Below, piece by piece: positions 8,150 through 16,832 of a stretch of 29,063 nucleotides of DNA. This DNA is from Clostridiales bacterium (lineage in GTDB: Bacteria; Bacillota; Clostridia; Christensenellales; CAG-138): positions 1 to 29,063 of the forward strand of contig JAISXK010000031.1 of the NCBI GenBank assembly GCA_031270585.1, written 5' to 3'. The notes beneath the pieces were generated by a model. That model was given only the letters and a program-made list of their open reading frames with translations, was not told the DNA's origin and did not search any database. The position numbers and the translations under genes were made by a program. Each line of letters starts with the position of its first letter. The stretch's first letter is position 1.

Positions 8150-9670
8150 ATGCAAAACGTCGTTTTATCTATGCGGGCACTATGCAAGGCGTTTCCGGGT
8201 GTACGCGCCTTGCAAAATGTGGATTTCACTCTTTGTAAAGGCGAAATTCACGCCCTTATGGGCGAAAATGGAGCCGGCAAATCCACCCTGATCAAGGTTT
8301 TAACGGGCGTGTACCCGAAAGATTCCGGCCAAATCCACATAGCGGGAAACAGCAAAGAAATAACCGTAAAGTCGCCTCAAGAGGCTCAAAATTTGGGCAT
8401 CAGCACCGTTTATCAGGAGATAACCCTATGCCCTAATCTTACGGTTGCCGAAAACATGTTTATAGGGCGGGGCAACTACCGTTTTGTAAATTGGCGCTCA
8501 ATGGAAAAAAAGACGACAGAGATACTTGCAAAACTTAATATTCCGGCGAGGGCCACGCAGCAGCTTGCCACCTGCTCGCTGGCTGTGCAGCAGATGGTAG
8601 CCATTGCCCGATCCGTGGATATGGACTGCAAAGTGCTCATCCTGGACGAGCCGACATCATCGCTGGACGAACACGAGGTTAAAAAGCTTTTCGCTCTTAT
8701 GCGCGAATTGAAGTCCCGCGGCGTAGGCATCATTTTTATAACACATTTTCTTGAACAGGTATATGAGATATGCGACAGGATAACCGTTTTGCGCAACGGC
8801 GAACTTGTAGGAGAATACGCAATAAGGGATCTGCCTCGCATACAACTCATTTCAAAGATGATGGGCAAAGATCTTGAAGATATTTCAGCGTTGCAAAGCC
8901 AAAAGCCACTACAGGAAGTCAAAGAAGATGCCATACCCGTTTTCGAGGCGTGTGGGTTGTGCAGCGCGGCGGGCGTAAACGCGTTTGACTTCAAAATTTA
9001 TGGCGGAGAGGTAAACGGGTTTACCGGGCTTCTTGGCTCCGGCCGGAGCGAAAGCGTACGGGCGATCTTCGGCGCTGATAAAATTACCGGCGGCAGGGTG
9101 AAGGTAAACGGAAAAAACGTTAAAATATCCAAGCCCAAGGACGCGATGCGGCATGGCGTTGGCTATCTGCCCGAAGACAGAAAACAGGACGGTGTTGTTG
9201 AGGATCTGTCCGTGCGGGCCAATATGATCCTCGCATTACAGGTAATGAAAGGATTTTTCCAGCCGTTTTCCAAAATGGAGGCGGAAGCCTTTGCGGAGGA
9301 GTATATCAAATTATTAGGGATAAAAACCACTTCGACGGATACGCCCGTAAAATCGCTTTCGGGCGGCAATCAGCAAAAGGTAATACTCGCGCGTTGGCTG
9401 CTCACAAATCCAAAGTATCTTATTTTGGACGAACCGACGCGCGGCATTGACGTCGGTACAAAGGTTGAAATACAAAAGCTTGTGCGCAAGCTTGCTGAAG
9501 AAGGCGTCAGCGTCACGTTTATTTCATCCGAAATAGAGGAGATGCTTCGCACCTGCTCGCGGCTTATCGTGATGCGGGATCGCAAAATAGTGGGCGAACT
9601 AGGGGGAGAGGACATGACGCAAGCGAAAGTCATGCATACGATAGCGGGGGAGGCAGTTCAAAATGGCTAA
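8150..9670 (+). CDS. ytfR: Sugar ABC transporter ATP-binding protein (YtfR-like)
   Basis: This 506-residue ATPase has two fused ABC domains, as in CUT2-family sugar importers. Domain 1 has Walker A GENGAGKST (38-46), a degenerate signature around CSLAVQQM, and Walker B VLILDEPTSSLD. Domain 2 has the degenerate first loop GLLGSGRSE, a canonical LSGGNQQK signature and LILDEPTRGID. Long stretches match E. coli YtfR (LTGVY, STVYQEITL, FITHFLEQVYEICDRITVLR, PEDRKQDG). It powers the permeases encoded directly after it. AAAGGATGG precedes the ATG. The stop overlaps the next gene by 8 bases, so expression is coupled. Substrate specificity is not set by this subunit. Confidence 0.93.
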   Translation: MQNVVLSMRALCKAFPGVRALQNVDFTLCKGEIHALMGENGAGKSTLIKVLTGVYPKDSGQIHIAGNSKEITVKSPQEAQNLGISTVYQEITLCPNLTVAENMFIGRGNYRFVNWRSMEKKTTEILAKLNIPARATQQLATCSLAVQQMVAIARSVDMDCKVLILDEPTSSLDEHEVKKLFALMRELKSRGVGIIFITHFLEQVYEICDRITVLRNGELVGEYAIRDLPRIQLISKMMGKDLEDISALQSQKPLQEVKEDAIPVFEACGLCSAAGVNAFDFKIYGGEVNGFTGLLGSGRSESVRAIFGADKITGGRVKVNGKNVKISKPKDAMRHGVGYLPEDRKQDGVVEDLSVRANMILALQVMKGFFQPFSKMEAEAFAEEYIKLLGIKTTSTDTPVKSLSGGNQQKVILARWLLTNPKYLILDEPTRGIDVGTKVEIQKLVRKLAEEGVSVTFISSEIEEMLRTCSRLIVMRDRKIVGELGGEDMTQAKVMHTIAGEAVQNG

Positions 9671-10745
9671 TGCATTTAAGAAATTTGCAAAGTCACAATT
9701 GGCTATTCCTCTGTTTGCGCTTCTTTTATTGATTGTTTTCAATTTAATCAGAGATGTTGGATTCTTCTCTTTGACTATTACTACAAACAACAATGGAAAT
9801 GCCGTTTTTTCAGGGAATATCATCAGTATCTTAAACGGCGCGTCCGAACTTGCTATTTTGGCGATTGGTATGACGCTGGTGACGGCTTCGTCAAAAGGGC
9901 AGGATATCAGCGTTGGGGCGTCGGCGGCAATAGCGGGCAGCGTGTTTGTTCGTGTCCTTCGAGAGAATCAAATTACAATGCCGATTATTCTTGCCGCCTT
10001 TTTGGCAAGCTGTGTTGTTGCAATCATTTTCGGCGCATTCAACGGCACATTGGTTGCCGTATTCAAGATTCAGCCGATGATTGCGTCTTTAATACTGTTT
10101 TCTGCCGGACGCTCTATCGCATATTGGATAAACGGCGGGGCGACGCCTACCGTTGAAAGCCCATTGTTGAGCTATATTGGAAGCTTTATTCCGGGCATCC
10201 CCATACCCACGCCCATCATAATTGTAATACTGTTTGGCGCCCTGGTTTCTCTTCTCTTAAGGTTCACCAATCTCGGATTATATACACAAGCGGTTGGCAT
10301 TAACGAGAAATCCGCCCGCCTGAACGGAATCAACGCTGTTTTTATAAAACTGTTATCCTTTACGGTATTGGGTGTTTGCGCTGCCATTTCGGGGTCTATT
10401 GCCGTCAGCAGAATAGGGCTCATCAACCATGAAACCATACTATTGGATATCGAAATGGACGCTATTTTGGCGGTCGCCATCGGAGGCAACGCTCTAAACG
10501 GCGGAAAATTCAGCTTGACCGGTTCTGTGATAGGGGCATTCGTCATTCAGGCGCTGACGATTACGCTTTATGCCATGAAAATTCCTTCAACGTCGATAAA
10601 AGCTTATAAGGCGCTGGTCATTATAGCCATTGTCGTAATTGGTTCGCCGATTGTAAGGAAATATGCCCTTTGGTTGCGTGATAAGTTGTTTAAGAAGCCG
10701 GCGAAAGCCAAGCAAACCGACGAAAACGGAGAATTCGCATTATGA
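9663..10745 (+). CDS. ytfT: Sugar ABC transporter permease (YtfT-like)
   Basis: This 360-residue, highly hydrophobic protein belongs to the BPD_transp_2 permease family. Landmarks are LAILAIGMTLVTASSKGQDI, SVGASAAIAG, FNGTLVAVFKIQPMIASLIL and MDAILAVAIGGNALNGGKF, the last near the site of contact with the ATPase. Eight or more membrane segments are evident. It overlaps the ATPase gene by 8 bases and its stop overlaps the next permease start in an ATGA. It forms one half of the membrane channel with YjfF. The short insert KGQ before DISVG, where the sister permease has GGIDISVG, is a small family variation. No sign of damage is seen. Confidence 0.9.
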   Translation: MANAFKKFAKSQLAIPLFALLLLIVFNLIRDVGFFSLTITTNNNGNAVFSGNIISILNGASELAILAIGMTLVTASSKGQDISVGASAAIAGSVFVRVLRENQITMPIILAAFLASCVVAIIFGAFNGTLVAVFKIQPMIASLILFSAGRSIAYWINGGATPTVESPLLSYIGSFIPGIPIPTPIIIVILFGALVSLLLRFTNLGLYTQAVGINEKSARLNGINAVFIKLLSFTVLGVCAAISGSIAVSRIGLINHETILLDIEMDAILAVAIGGNALNGGKFSLTGSVIGAFVIQALTITLYAMKIPSTSIKAYKALVIIAIVVIGSPIVRKYALWLRDKLFKKPAKAKQTDENGEFAL

Positions 10746-11860
10746 GCAATACTAGAGGGTTATTTGCCGGGACGCAGGAAAAAAAGCGCAGAGAGCCTAT
10801 TTCCAACACCAATTTGCTCTTAACTATAACAGTTTGCATTTTTATTGGCATGTATGCGCTTGCCATGCTTATCTGGGGCGGCGGTTTCCTGAATCCGCAG
10901 CAGTTTTTTGATATTTTTAACAACAACGCGTTTTTGATTGTGATCTCCTGCGGGATGACGATCGTCATGATAGCGGGCGGCATAGATATTTCGGTGGGAG
11001 GTATAACGGCGCTGGTGACCATGGCCTGCGTTGTGTATCTGGACGACCATAGTGGCAGCGTAATCGGCTCGGTCGGTTTTGCTTTGGGTATAGGAATAGC
11101 GTTCGGACTGATTCAGGGGGTGTTGATATCATATTTGGAGATACAGCCCTTTATTATCACTTTAGCGGGTATGTTCTTTGCAAAAGGCATGACAACAATA
11201 GTGAGCGCTGTTCCGCGCACGGCGATACACGAGGCATTTGTCGCGCTTAAGCAATTTCGCATCGTTATTCCGGGCATCGGTTCTTATGGGAAAGCCGGCA
11301 ATTTTATTCCCGCCAGAATTGAATCCGGCGTAATAGTGGCGATAATGATAGTGTTGGCTATATTTGCTATTCTGAAATGGACACGATTCGGACGCAATCT
11401 CTACGCGGTGGGGGGTAACGGCCAGAGCGCGTTACTGCTGGGCATCAATGTAAAACGTACAAGATTCTATTCCTATCTGCTGTGTGGATTGTTATCCGGA
11501 ATCGGCGGTTATGTCTATCTGTCGCATACGGGGGCGGGAAACGCTTCCAACGCTACTGCCGCAGAAATGCAAGCGATCGCATCCGCCATTATCGGCGGCA
11601 CATTATTAACCGGAGGCGTTGGAAATGTAATCGGTACGCTTTTTGGGCTGCTTTCTTTAAAGACGATCAGCAATATTGTGATTGCTTCAGGGCTTAGGGA
11701 ACCATATTGGCAGAGCATAACCACCGGACTTATGCTGTGCCTATTTATTTTGCTTCAGAGCTTGATTCTTGCGATTCGTGAAAAGGGCAGCCTTCAGCAG
11801 CTGCTGTCCGAATGGATGAAGATCAAAAGCAAAAAAAACACAGAGGATTTATCAACATAG
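10742..11860 (+). CDS. yjfF: Sugar ABC transporter permease (YjfF-like)
   Basis: This 372-residue BPD_transp_2 permease is the second half of the importer channel. It shows SCGMTIVMIAGGIDISVGG, QPFIITLAGMFFAKG, TRFGRNLYAVGGN and MQAIASAIIGGTLLTGGVGN, which align well with E. coli YjfF. Multiple membrane segments cover most of its length, and a lysine-rich tail (IKSKKN) ends the protein in the cytoplasm. The start overlaps the previous stop (ATGA), with GGAGAA upstream. It is the last gene of the operon; the next gene is convergent. A run of six T (11911-11916) lies 50 bases after the stop, but no convincing GC-rich stem was found before it. Confidence 0.9.
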   Translation: MSNTRGLFAGTQEKKRREPISNTNLLLTITVCIFIGMYALAMLIWGGGFLNPQQFFDIFNNNAFLIVISCGMTIVMIAGGIDISVGGITALVTMACVVYLDDHSGSVIGSVGFALGIGIAFGLIQGVLISYLEIQPFIITLAGMFFAKGMTTIVSAVPRTAIHEAFVALKQFRIVIPGIGSYGKAGNFIPARIESGVIVAIMIVLAIFAILKWTRFGRNLYAVGGNGQSALLLGINVKRTRFYSYLLCGLLSGIGGYVYLSHTGAGNASNATAAEMQAIASAIIGGTLLTGGVGNVIGTLFGLLSLKTISNIVIASGLREPYWQSITTGLMLCLFILLQSLILAIREKGSLQQLLSEWMKIKSKKNTEDLST

Positions 11861-12052
11861 CTTTAACCGATCCGTCATACGCGGCCTGCCCGACCTCCTC
11901 TGGACGCATCTTTTTTCGGTATGCGGAACGCTTGGGATACCACATCACTTGCGGCGTAGCGTTCACTTACACCGGCGGGAAATTGAGTCGTTATGAGCGC
12001 TTGCGTGGGCCTGCTTCGTATGCGCTTGTCGCCGGCCGCCTCCGCGTTCAAT

Positions 12053-13126
12053 TCAAATATCCGCCATACCCAGTATGGTAACGCTCAACGCGCCATGATC
12101 GTGCGCCAAGTCCAGATATTCGTCTGTCGCTTCACCGTTTTTCACCACTTTGATTTTGGGGCGCAGGCAGGCGCTTTCAAAATTTTCCACCACGATACCT
12201 GTCACGTTGTTGCTCAGCCGCACGCAGGTGCCTACCGGGTATGGCGCCACCTTGCGCACAAACGCATCCACAACCAATGGATCGAACATGGTGTTGTAAC
12301 CGCTCATTACATACTCCACAGCGTCGGATGGCAGCATGGCGTGCCGGTAAGGCCGGTCGGATACGAGCGCGTCATACACGTCAGCTACCGCGATCACGCG
12401 GCCATACAGGTGGATATCGTCGCCCGCATGCCCGCCGGGGTAACCGTTGCCGTTGTATTGCTCGTGATGCGACAATACCGCCACCTTGGCCGATCCGGGC
12501 AGCGCGCTGCTGATGTTGAGATAGTTAAAGCCGGCCAAACTGTGGCGCTTTACCTCTTCGAACTCGTCAAGGGTAAGCTTGCTCGCTTTATTGATGATGC
12601 GTTTGTCCACAAATATTTTGCCCAAATCGTGCACGACGGCGCCCATGGCAAGCTCGTTTAGAGCGGTGCGGTTCAGCCCAAGTACCAGACCCAGCATGGT
12701 GGACAGCACCGTTACGTTGATGCTATGGCTATAGGTATAATCGTCATACGCGCGTATATCTATCACATTCATCATCAGGTTGCGGTTGTGCAGCACCTCA
12801 TCCACAATGTTGTTGATGAGCGGCGTCAGGCTCAGCACATGCGAAAGCGACCGATTGCTGGGGTCGGCCTCTGCCTTGACGAAAAGTGAGCGCACATCCT
12901 TTTGCGCGCGATGGCGCAATTCATCGCTGATGATGCTTTCAGCATACACATCCTTGCTGATGTCATCGTCGATATAGACGCCCTGAAATCCCAGCGCCTG
13001 TATTTTGCCGATATGACCTTCGGTAAGTGATACGCCATAGCGCAGCAAAATGCGGTTTCTATCAAAAACGAGATCCCTACCCAGTTTCTGACCGGGTTTT
13101 AAACAGTTGGATGGGACAAATCGCAT
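12053..13126 (-). CDS. HD-GYP domain protein, candidate c-di-GMP phosphodiesterase
   Basis: The product is 357 residues. An N-terminal region (about 1-60) has the LKPGQKLGRDLV start often found before HD-GYP domains. The HD-GYP domain lies at about 115-300: H134 in YTYSHSINV, H166-D167 in VVHDLGK, H195, HHEQYNGNGYP (220-230) and ADVYDAL with D249. All metal ligands expected for hydrolysing cyclic di-GMP are present. A short C-terminal domain (about 300-357) resembles a small beta barrel. It has no membrane segment and is presumably cytosolic. It begins 1 base after the cheA stop, with GGGGG upstream, so it is the last gene of the minus-strand chemotaxis operon. This suggests that c-di-GMP turnover is co-produced with the CheA/CheY system. 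Confidence 0.93.
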   Translation of the reverse strand: MRFVPSNCLKPGQKLGRDLVFDRNRILLRYGVSLTEGHIGKIQALGFQGVYIDDDISKDVYAESIISDELRHRAQKDVRSLFVKAEADPSNRSLSHVLSLTPLINNIVDEVLHNRNLMMNVIDIRAYDDYTYSHSINVTVLSTMLGLVLGLNRTALNELAMGAVVHDLGKIFVDKRIINKASKLTLDEFEEVKRHSLAGFNYLNISSALPGSAKVAVLSHHEQYNGNGYPGGHAGDDIHLYGRVIAVADVYDALVSDRPYRHAMLPSDAVEYVMSGYNTMFDPLVVDAFVRKVAPYPVGTCVRLSNNVTGIVVENFESACLRPKIKVVKNGEATDEYLDLAHDHGALSVTILGMADI

Positions 13127-13127
13127 A

Positions 13128-15155
13128 TTACCCCCGCAATAAGTTATTGATATCCAGTATTAGGCTGATATCGCCATTGCCTAAAATAGTGCAGCCGGCA
13201 ATACCCTGCAACCAATCCGCAGAGCGTGAAATATAAAGCGGCATGGGCTTGATGACGGTTTGCTGTTCGCCCAGCAGTTGATCCACCAGCAGGCAATAGG
13301 ATTCGCTGTCGCTGTCGATCAACACCAGTATTCCATCCTCAAAGTTTGCAACAGCCGATTCGATGCCCAAAAGCTTATACAGACGCAGCACAGAATAGCA
13401 GTTTTCTCGTATGAGTATCAACTCGTTGCCATCAGGGTCAGTAAACACATCGCCGTGTGCGGGCTTGAAGGATTCGCGTATGTTCAGCAGCGGTACAATG
13501 AATACGCAATCGCCTACCCGCACCTGCATGCCATCGATTATGGCCAGTGTGAGCGGTATACGCAGCGTCACCTTCATGCCTTCGCCCATGGTGCTGTCCA
13601 CCGAGATGGAGCCGCCCATCTTCTGTATATTTTTGGTAACGACATCCATTCCCACCCCCCGTCCGGAAAACTCCGTAACCTGCTCGTTGGTGGAAAATCC
13701 CGGCGTACAGATCAGCGCGTAAGCTTCCTTATCGGTTATCTCGGGGGGCGGCTTTTTGATAAGCCCCCTTTCAATGCCCTTTGCGATGAGTTGCTCGCGG
13801 TCAAGCCCCTTACCGTCGTCGCTCACCGTGATCAAAACATCGCCGCCGGTGTTGCGCGCCTCTATGGTGATAGCGCCCGCGCGGTTCTTGCCGCTTTGCT
13901 CGCGTATATCGGGATGCTCGATGCCATGATCCATGGAGTTGCGGATAATATGCATCAGCGGGTCGGAAAGGTTGTCGATCACGTTTTTGTCCATCTCGGT
14001 ATCCTCACCGATGATAACCAAATTTGCCTCTTTATCGATCTTTTTGCACATATCGCGCACAATGCGCTCCAGTTTGTGGAACGTTGCGGATATGGGTATC
14101 ATGCGGATGGACATCACCGTATCCTGCAATTCATCCGTCAGCTTTCTTAGCTGGCGCGCCGCCTTGGAGAAATTTTCAAGATGCAGGCCCACGATATCCG
14201 GGTTTTTTGTTACGGTGCTTTCAGTGATCACGATTTCGCCCACCAAATCCAAAAGCTTGTCCAGCTTATCCAGCCGCACGCTCATATAATTGTGTTTTTG
14301 CTGAGGCGCCGGCGCCGCCTCTTTAGGGGCGTTTGGCGCCGTCTCTTTGGAGGCGCGCCTGTCCAGCGGGGTATTTGTCAGCTCTTCCATGGGTTCAAAC
14401 GTGAGCTGCTCGATCAATATATTTCCGGCAATCTTTTCTTTTAACGTTTCAGACGGTGTATCGCTTTCGATAAACATGGTGAAGCCGTTGGCCACGATTT
14501 CATCGGCGCCGTCGTCCTTCAATACGTCCTCGGGCACGGTCGTGATGCGCGTATAAAGGTTTTCGATGGATTTTAAAACGCCGAAGGCGCGTATGTTCTC
14601 CATCTTACAATCTTTCTCAAAATGGATGACCGCCTTGTAGTGCCTGGATCCGCTTTTGATGGCGGGGTTGCCGTCAAGCATATTGAGCGCCGCCTGCAGT
14701 TCATCGTTAAACGCGATATTGGGCGTGGGTGTTTCGTGGGAATTGCTCATAGCGCCGCCCTTGAGCGCGTTGTAACAGGCGTTTATCCTATCCAAAAGCG
14801 CGCCGGGCTCGCCCGTGGGCATTTGCCCGTCTTGCAGCGTTTCGATCTCTGAGGTAAGAAAATCCTCCGCCGCGAACACCATATCGCAAATCTCGCGATG
14901 GTTATAAGCGCTGTCGATATTGTCGCGGATATAACCGAAAAGATCCTCCATAGCGTGAGAGAGTTTGGCCATCCGGTCAAACTCCATCATGGCGGAGGAA
15001 CCTTTGATGGTATGCAGTATACGGAATATGGACGCAACCTGATCCGCCGTAAAGCGGTCGCTTTTATCGGCGGTCAGCAATATGCCATCCAATTGCTCCA
15101 ACAACTGCGTATTTTCGTAAATATATACTTCCAGCAAAGAATTATCCTGCGACAT
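13128..15155 (-). CDS. cheA: Chemotaxis histidine kinase CheA
   Basis: This 675-residue kinase has the full CheA layout. The P1 Hpt domain (1-130) has H48 in ILHTIKGSSAMM. The P2-like CheY/CheB docking region lies at about 165-260. The P3 dimerisation helices begin at SVRLDKLDKLLDLVGE (about 293). The P4 ATPase has NSMDHGIEHP, VSDDGKGLD and EFSGRGVGMDVV. The P5 CheW-like domain takes the last 130 residues. CheA forms the core complex with receptors and CheW, and phosphorylates CheY and CheB. AAGGGGAG precedes the ATG. It lies 89 bases after cheY, a gap containing a TATAAT-like sequence and a small stem-loop. Nothing suggests damage. Confidence 0.97.
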   Translation of the reverse strand: MSQDNSLLEVYIYENTQLLEQLDGILLTADKSDRFTADQVASIFRILHTIKGSSAMMEFDRMAKLSHAMEDLFGYIRDNIDSAYNHREICDMVFAAEDFLTSEIETLQDGQMPTGEPGALLDRINACYNALKGGAMSNSHETPTPNIAFNDELQAALNMLDGNPAIKSGSRHYKAVIHFEKDCKMENIRAFGVLKSIENLYTRITTVPEDVLKDDGADEIVANGFTMFIESDTPSETLKEKIAGNILIEQLTFEPMEELTNTPLDRRASKETAPNAPKEAAPAPQQKHNYMSVRLDKLDKLLDLVGEIVITESTVTKNPDIVGLHLENFSKAARQLRKLTDELQDTVMSIRMIPISATFHKLERIVRDMCKKIDKEANLVIIGEDTEMDKNVIDNLSDPLMHIIRNSMDHGIEHPDIREQSGKNRAGAITIEARNTGGDVLITVSDDGKGLDREQLIAKGIERGLIKKPPPEITDKEAYALICTPGFSTNEQVTEFSGRGVGMDVVTKNIQKMGGSISVDSTMGEGMKVTLRIPLTLAIIDGMQVRVGDCVFIVPLLNIRESFKPAHGDVFTDPDGNELILIRENCYSVLRLYKLLGIESAVANFEDGILVLIDSDSESYCLLVDQLLGEQQTVIKPMPLYISRSADWLQGIAGCTILGNGDISLILDINNLLRG

Positions 15156-15183
15156 ACCCGCTCCCCTTATCCAATCATTGCAC

Positions 15184-15228
15184 GCGCCGCCTGCCGGCGC
15201 AACAAAACTTTACCCGACAGGTATTATA
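15184..15228 (-). promoter_or_regulatory. Possible internal promoter and leader hairpin before cheA
   Basis: On the minus strand a perfect TATAAT is present (ATTATA at 15223-15228 on the plus strand), but no good -35 box lies 16-18 bases upstream. Closer to cheA, GCGCCG and CGGCGC (15184-15189 and 15195-15200) form a 6-bp stem with a 5-base loop in the leader. This may separate cheA expression from that of cheC-cheD-cheY. Confidence 0.3.
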
Positions 15229-15244
15229 ACGGATCAGACAGCAG

Positions 15245-15601
15245 TTAATTTAAACTATTCAACGCGTTTATGATAACATCTTCTTTAAAAGGCTTTACGA
15301 TGAAGCCCTTGGCGCCCGAAATAATCGCCTCGCGCACCATGCTCTCCTGCCCCATGGCGGAAATCATAACGACGTTTGCCGTTGGGGTGATGGCGAGAAT
15401 CTCTTTTAAGCTTTGCAGGCCGTCCTTTTCGGGCATGGTGATATCCATCGTAACGATGTCGGGGTCGAGCTCTTTGTATTTTTGCACGGCGATTTCCCCA
15501 TTTTCCGCTTCGCCACAAACCTCATAGCCGTGCTTGGCCAGCATATTTTTAATGGAAACCCGCATAAATGCCGCATCGTCTACCACGAGAACTCTTTTCA
15601 T
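15245..15601 (-). CDS. cheY: Chemotaxis response regulator CheY
   Basis: This is a 118-residue single receiver domain. It has the acidic pair D8-D9, phospho-acceptor D53 in IVTMDITMP, the conserved S81 in VMISAM, and K103 in FIVKPF. There is no output domain, so it acts by binding its target, the flagellar switch (FliM/FliY, outside the window). TAGGAGG is well placed before the ATG. It sits between cheD and cheA on the minus strand, with about 110 bases to cheD. That gap holds only A+T-rich sequence with a weak TGGAAA-17-TAATAT promoter-like pattern on the minus strand. CheC (same operon) should dephosphorylate it. Confidence 0.95.
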   Translation of the reverse strand: MKRVLVVDDAAFMRVSIKNMLAKHGYEVCGEAENGEIAVQKYKELDPDIVTMDITMPEKDGLQSLKEILAITPTANVVMISAMGQESMVREAIISGAKGFIVKPFKEDVIINALNSLN

Positions 15602-15711
15602 AGAAGCCTCCTAACTTTCGTAATCAACTCATACTGAATTTTGCGCAATTACATCCAAACTTTATATTAGCGCATTCATCGTCATATTTCCAGAATAAAC
15701 ATGGGAATATT

Positions 15712-16200
15712 TTAAATGGTTTTTTCCGTTTTGGGCCAGGCCGTGCGTATCGTGAGCGCGCCGGTCTCGCAGTAGAAAACAATTGTGCGTCCTACAGACC
15801 CGCCCGTATCCTCGGTAAGCAGCCGTATGCCGCGCTTTTGTAGCAGGGTATGGCAAATTTCTATGTTGCGCTGCCCTACCTTCATGACATCGTTGCCTGT
15901 GGAAGTGGCGAACATATGCGCCCCGCCCGCCATCTTCGCCACCAGCAGGTAGGGATTGGCGCCCGCGCGCACTATCTGTGAAAGCAACTCTTCAAACGCC
16001 GTATCGCCATATTGCGCCTTATGCTTTTGCGCAACAGTGGGCGGCGCCTGCGGCAACATGATATGCGCCATGCCGCCTATCTTTGAAAGCCGGTCATAGA
16101 GCACCAACCCCACGCACGAGCCCAAGCCGAGCGTTGTAAGCGTATCCGTACCCTTTCCGACGGCCAAATCGGCAATCCCAATCAAAATATTGTTTGCCAT
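15712..16200 (-). CDS. cheD: Chemoreceptor glutamine deamidase CheD
   Basis: The product is 162 residues, normal for CheD. The active-site set is complete and spaced as in Thermotoga CheD: T23, C29 in LGLGSCVGLVLYD and H46 in GGMAHIMLP. Other family blocks are VAKMAGGAHMF, VGQRNIE and EDTGGSVGRTIVF. CheD deamidates chosen glutamines on chemoreceptors and binds CheC, stimulating its phosphatase activity. Its start codon overlaps the cheC stop by one base, fitting the pairing of the two proteins. The receptor encoded at 24443 is an obvious possible substrate. Confidence 0.96.
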   Translation of the reverse strand: MANNILIGIADLAVGKGTDTLTTLGLGSCVGLVLYDRLSKIGGMAHIMLPQAPPTVAQKHKAQYGDTAFEELLSQIVRAGANPYLLVAKMAGGAHMFATSTGNDVMKVGQRNIEICHTLLQKRGIRLLTEDTGGSVGRTIVFYCETGALTIRTAWPKTEKTI

Positions 16201-16832
16201 CAGTCAATCCCCATTGATGATAGCATGATGTGGAACGATTCCACATCAGGCACCATTAAAAAGTGGCCGTTGAGATTACCGTCCCCGCCGGTATCCACAA
16301 ATTCGGTCTCCATCAAAAGCACCACGTCGCCATAGGCGCCGTAGATGGCTGCGGGCAAATTCATAATAGCGCCTGCCATGTCGATTACCATTTTGGGCAC
16401 GCTTTTGCTTGTTGACAGGCCCGTCAACTCCGAAAGCGCGTTCAAATACGCGCCGGAAAGTATATTTGCCACCTCGTTGAGCGCGGACTCCTGCAGACCG
16501 GTTAATAATTCGCCGGTATCCTCTATCTCCATGCCCATGGATCTTACGATGGCGGCGGACATTTTTTTCGCTTCCAGCGCGTCTTGCGCCAAAAGAATGA
16601 ATCCGTTTAAATCGCCCGACATTTCAACCAACAGGCTCACAATCAGGTTTTCCGGCCCGCCGAGTACGGCGTTGACCTCTGCGAACTCTAAAAACTTCAC
16701 CTTGGGCACACGCACCTTTACAGGCCGCCCCAGCAGCGTCGATAAGGCGGTTGCCGCGTGGCTCGCGCCTATATTCTCTATTTCCATAAAAAAATCAAGA
16801 TGCTCCGCGTTCAATTGACTTAGGTTTTTCAT
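16200..16832 (-). CDS. cheC: CheY-P phosphatase CheC
   Basis: The product is 210 residues from the ATG at 16832. It carries both CheC phosphatase motifs with the E-x-x-N spacing: E17-N20 in FMEIENIGASHA and E120-N123 in SALNEVANILSGAYL. A proline follows each motif, as usual. CheC removes phosphate from CheY and is activated by CheD, an adaptation branch seen in Bacillus and Thermotoga. The frame extends 17 codons upstream. The ATG at 16832 is preferred because GGGG lies 6 bases before it and homology begins there; an ATG two codons earlier is possible. It is the first gene of the minus-strand operon, divergent from the flagellar operon. Confidence 0.93.
   Translation of the reverse strand: MKNLSQLNAEHLDFFMEIENIGASHAATALSTLLGRPVKVRVPKVKFLEFAEVNAVLGGPENLIVSLLVEMSGDLNGFILLAQDALEAKKMSAAIVRSMGMEIEDTGELLTGLQESALNEVANILSGAYLNALSELTGLSTSKSVPKMVIDMAGAIMNLPAAIYGAYGDVVLLMETEFVDTGGDGNLNGHFLMVPDVESFHIMLSSMGID

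Noticed and set aside
11841..11916. Terminator after the sugar permease operon: CAGAGGA (11841-11847) with TCCTCTG (11896-11902), followed by six T
   Set aside because: The loop is nearly 50 bases, the stem is only 7 bp and its left arm lies inside the coding region; it is not a convincing intrinsic terminator.
13260..14150. Plus-strand open frame of 296 codons opposite cheA
   Set aside because: It is antisense to well-conserved CheA domains, has no recognisable motif and no ribosome site; it results from codon bias on the other strand.
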